Assembly (NCBI GenBank): GCA_004551905.1
Contig: SFPL01000091.1
Coordinates: 1-5,864 of the forward strand
Length of the DNA: 5,864 nt
Reading direction: 5' to 3'
DNA from: Lentisphaeraceae bacterium
GTDB lineage: Bacteria; Verrucomicrobiota; Kiritimatiellia; RFP12; UBA1067
Under the pieces are notes generated by a model that worked only from the letters and a program-made list of their open reading frames with translations, was not told the DNA's origin and searched no databases. Each line of letters begins with the position of its first letter. Positions within the stretch are counted from its first letter, which is position 1. A program made the position numbers and the translations under genes. This document shows, in pieces, positions 5,762 through 5,864 of this stretch.

Positions 5762-5792
5762 CGCGGATGAGAACGAAATTTTGACGCGTCGG
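5730..5792. repeat. 63-base near-perfect hairpin spanning the bat-type stop codon
   Basis: Bases 5730-5747 pair with 5775-5792 in 17 of 18 positions, with a single A-C mismatch at 5737/5785. Inside, TTCTC (5749-5753) pairs with GAGAA (5769-5773), and CCGC (5755-5758) pairs with GCGG (5763-5766) around a TGAC loop. The TGA stop codon (5759-5761) sits in that apical loop. The RNA would form a long rod at the mRNA 3' end. No T run follows, so it is not a classical intrinsic terminator. It may stabilise the 3' end, block RNA decay, or be a palindromic mobile repeat. Confidence 0.75.
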
Positions 5793-5800
5793 AAGTGTTT

Positions 5801-5828
5801 CAGCAACCAGCAGCCAGCGTCCAGCAGC
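5801..5828. repeat. Heptanucleotide tandem array, CAGCRNC type
   Basis: Four head-to-tail units can be read: CAGCAAC, CAGCAGC, CAGCGTC and CAGCAGC, with a decayed fifth (CAATCCG, 5829-5835). The same CAGCAGC and CAGCAAC units open the array before tyrS. Here too the array lies between genes, just upstream of a promoter-like box. Confidence 0.65.
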
Positions 5829-5854
5829 CAATCCGGGCGGGCGAGGCGCGAAAC

Positions 5855-5860
5855 TTGACT
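5855..5860 (+). promoter_or_regulatory. -35-like box at the window end
   Basis: TTGACT matches the TTGACA consensus at five of six positions and lies in a locally AT-richer stretch after the GC-rich bases 5834-5850. The matching -10 box would lie beyond the window, so this is a candidate promoter for the next gene only. Confidence 0.4.
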
Positions 5861-5864
5861 TTTA

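Noticed and set aside
61..5766. Identical 12-base sequence CCGCTGACGCGG at 61-72 and 5755-5766
   Set aside because: A shared 12-mer is expected about once by chance in GC-rich DNA of this length; only its place in the larger 5730-5792 hairpin is worth noting.
5730..5800. Classical intrinsic terminator after the bat-type gene
   Set aside because: The hairpin is strong but is followed by AAGTGTTT rather than a T run, and it overlaps the coding end.
2236..5835. CRISPR array
   Set aside because: The repeats are 7-base tandem units without spacers of CRISPR length, and no cas genes are present.

Overview
The window is GC-rich bacterial chromosomal DNA with five complete plus-strand genes, one decayed gene remnant, and short AT-richer intergenic stretches that carry several small repeats and promoter signals. 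The style suggests a Gram-negative bacterium of the Verrucomicrobiota/Kiritimatiellota side of the tree. The reasons are an LptF/LptG-type LPS exporter permease, a small membrane protein with a PilC/GspF-like N-terminus, an AAA_14/DUF4143 ATPase remnant typical of gut anaerobes, and genes lacking Shine-Dalgarno sites that sit directly behind TATAAT boxes. This placement is inference; no rRNA or other decisive marker is present.

Layout. Bases 1-538 hold no intact recognised gene. They contain a possible tail of an upstream gene, a weak hairpin followed by a long pyrimidine tract (about 60-134), an AT-rich patch with two sets of short direct repeats (182-207 and 257-287), and a broken AAA_14/DUF4143 ATPase remnant (about 308-510). 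From 539 follow a single-pass membrane protein of unknown function (539-1282) and a predicted exported endonuclease/exonuclease/phosphatase-fold enzyme (1306-2226). After a 70-base gap, tyrS (2297-3538), an lptF/lptG-family permease (3553-4680) and a BatA/BatB-like von Willebrand A membrane protein (4691-5761) are packed 10-14 bases apart and probably form one operon. The last 100 bases hold a long hairpin around the stop codon of the last gene, a heptanucleotide repeat array, and a -35-like box pointing out of the window.

How the genes relate. The tyrS-lptF-bat cluster joins tyrosine tRNA charging, outer-envelope lipid export and an envelope VWA protein. The link is probably co-transcription rather than one pathway. 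Translation starts come in two kinds. The first genes (539 and 2297) share a nearly identical 20-base module, TGGTATAAT + 8 bases + ATG, which predicts leaderless or near-leaderless mRNAs. The internal gene at 4691 has a strong GGAGGAG ribosome-binding site.

I found no CRISPR array, tRNA, rRNA, insertion sequence or recognisable new defence system. The most interesting structures are the shared leaderless promoter module, the 7-base-period arrays in two intergenic regions, the 63-base hairpin with a stop codon in its apical loop, the ATPase gene remnant, and a tyrosyl-tRNA synthetase whose HIGH motif reads QAGN.
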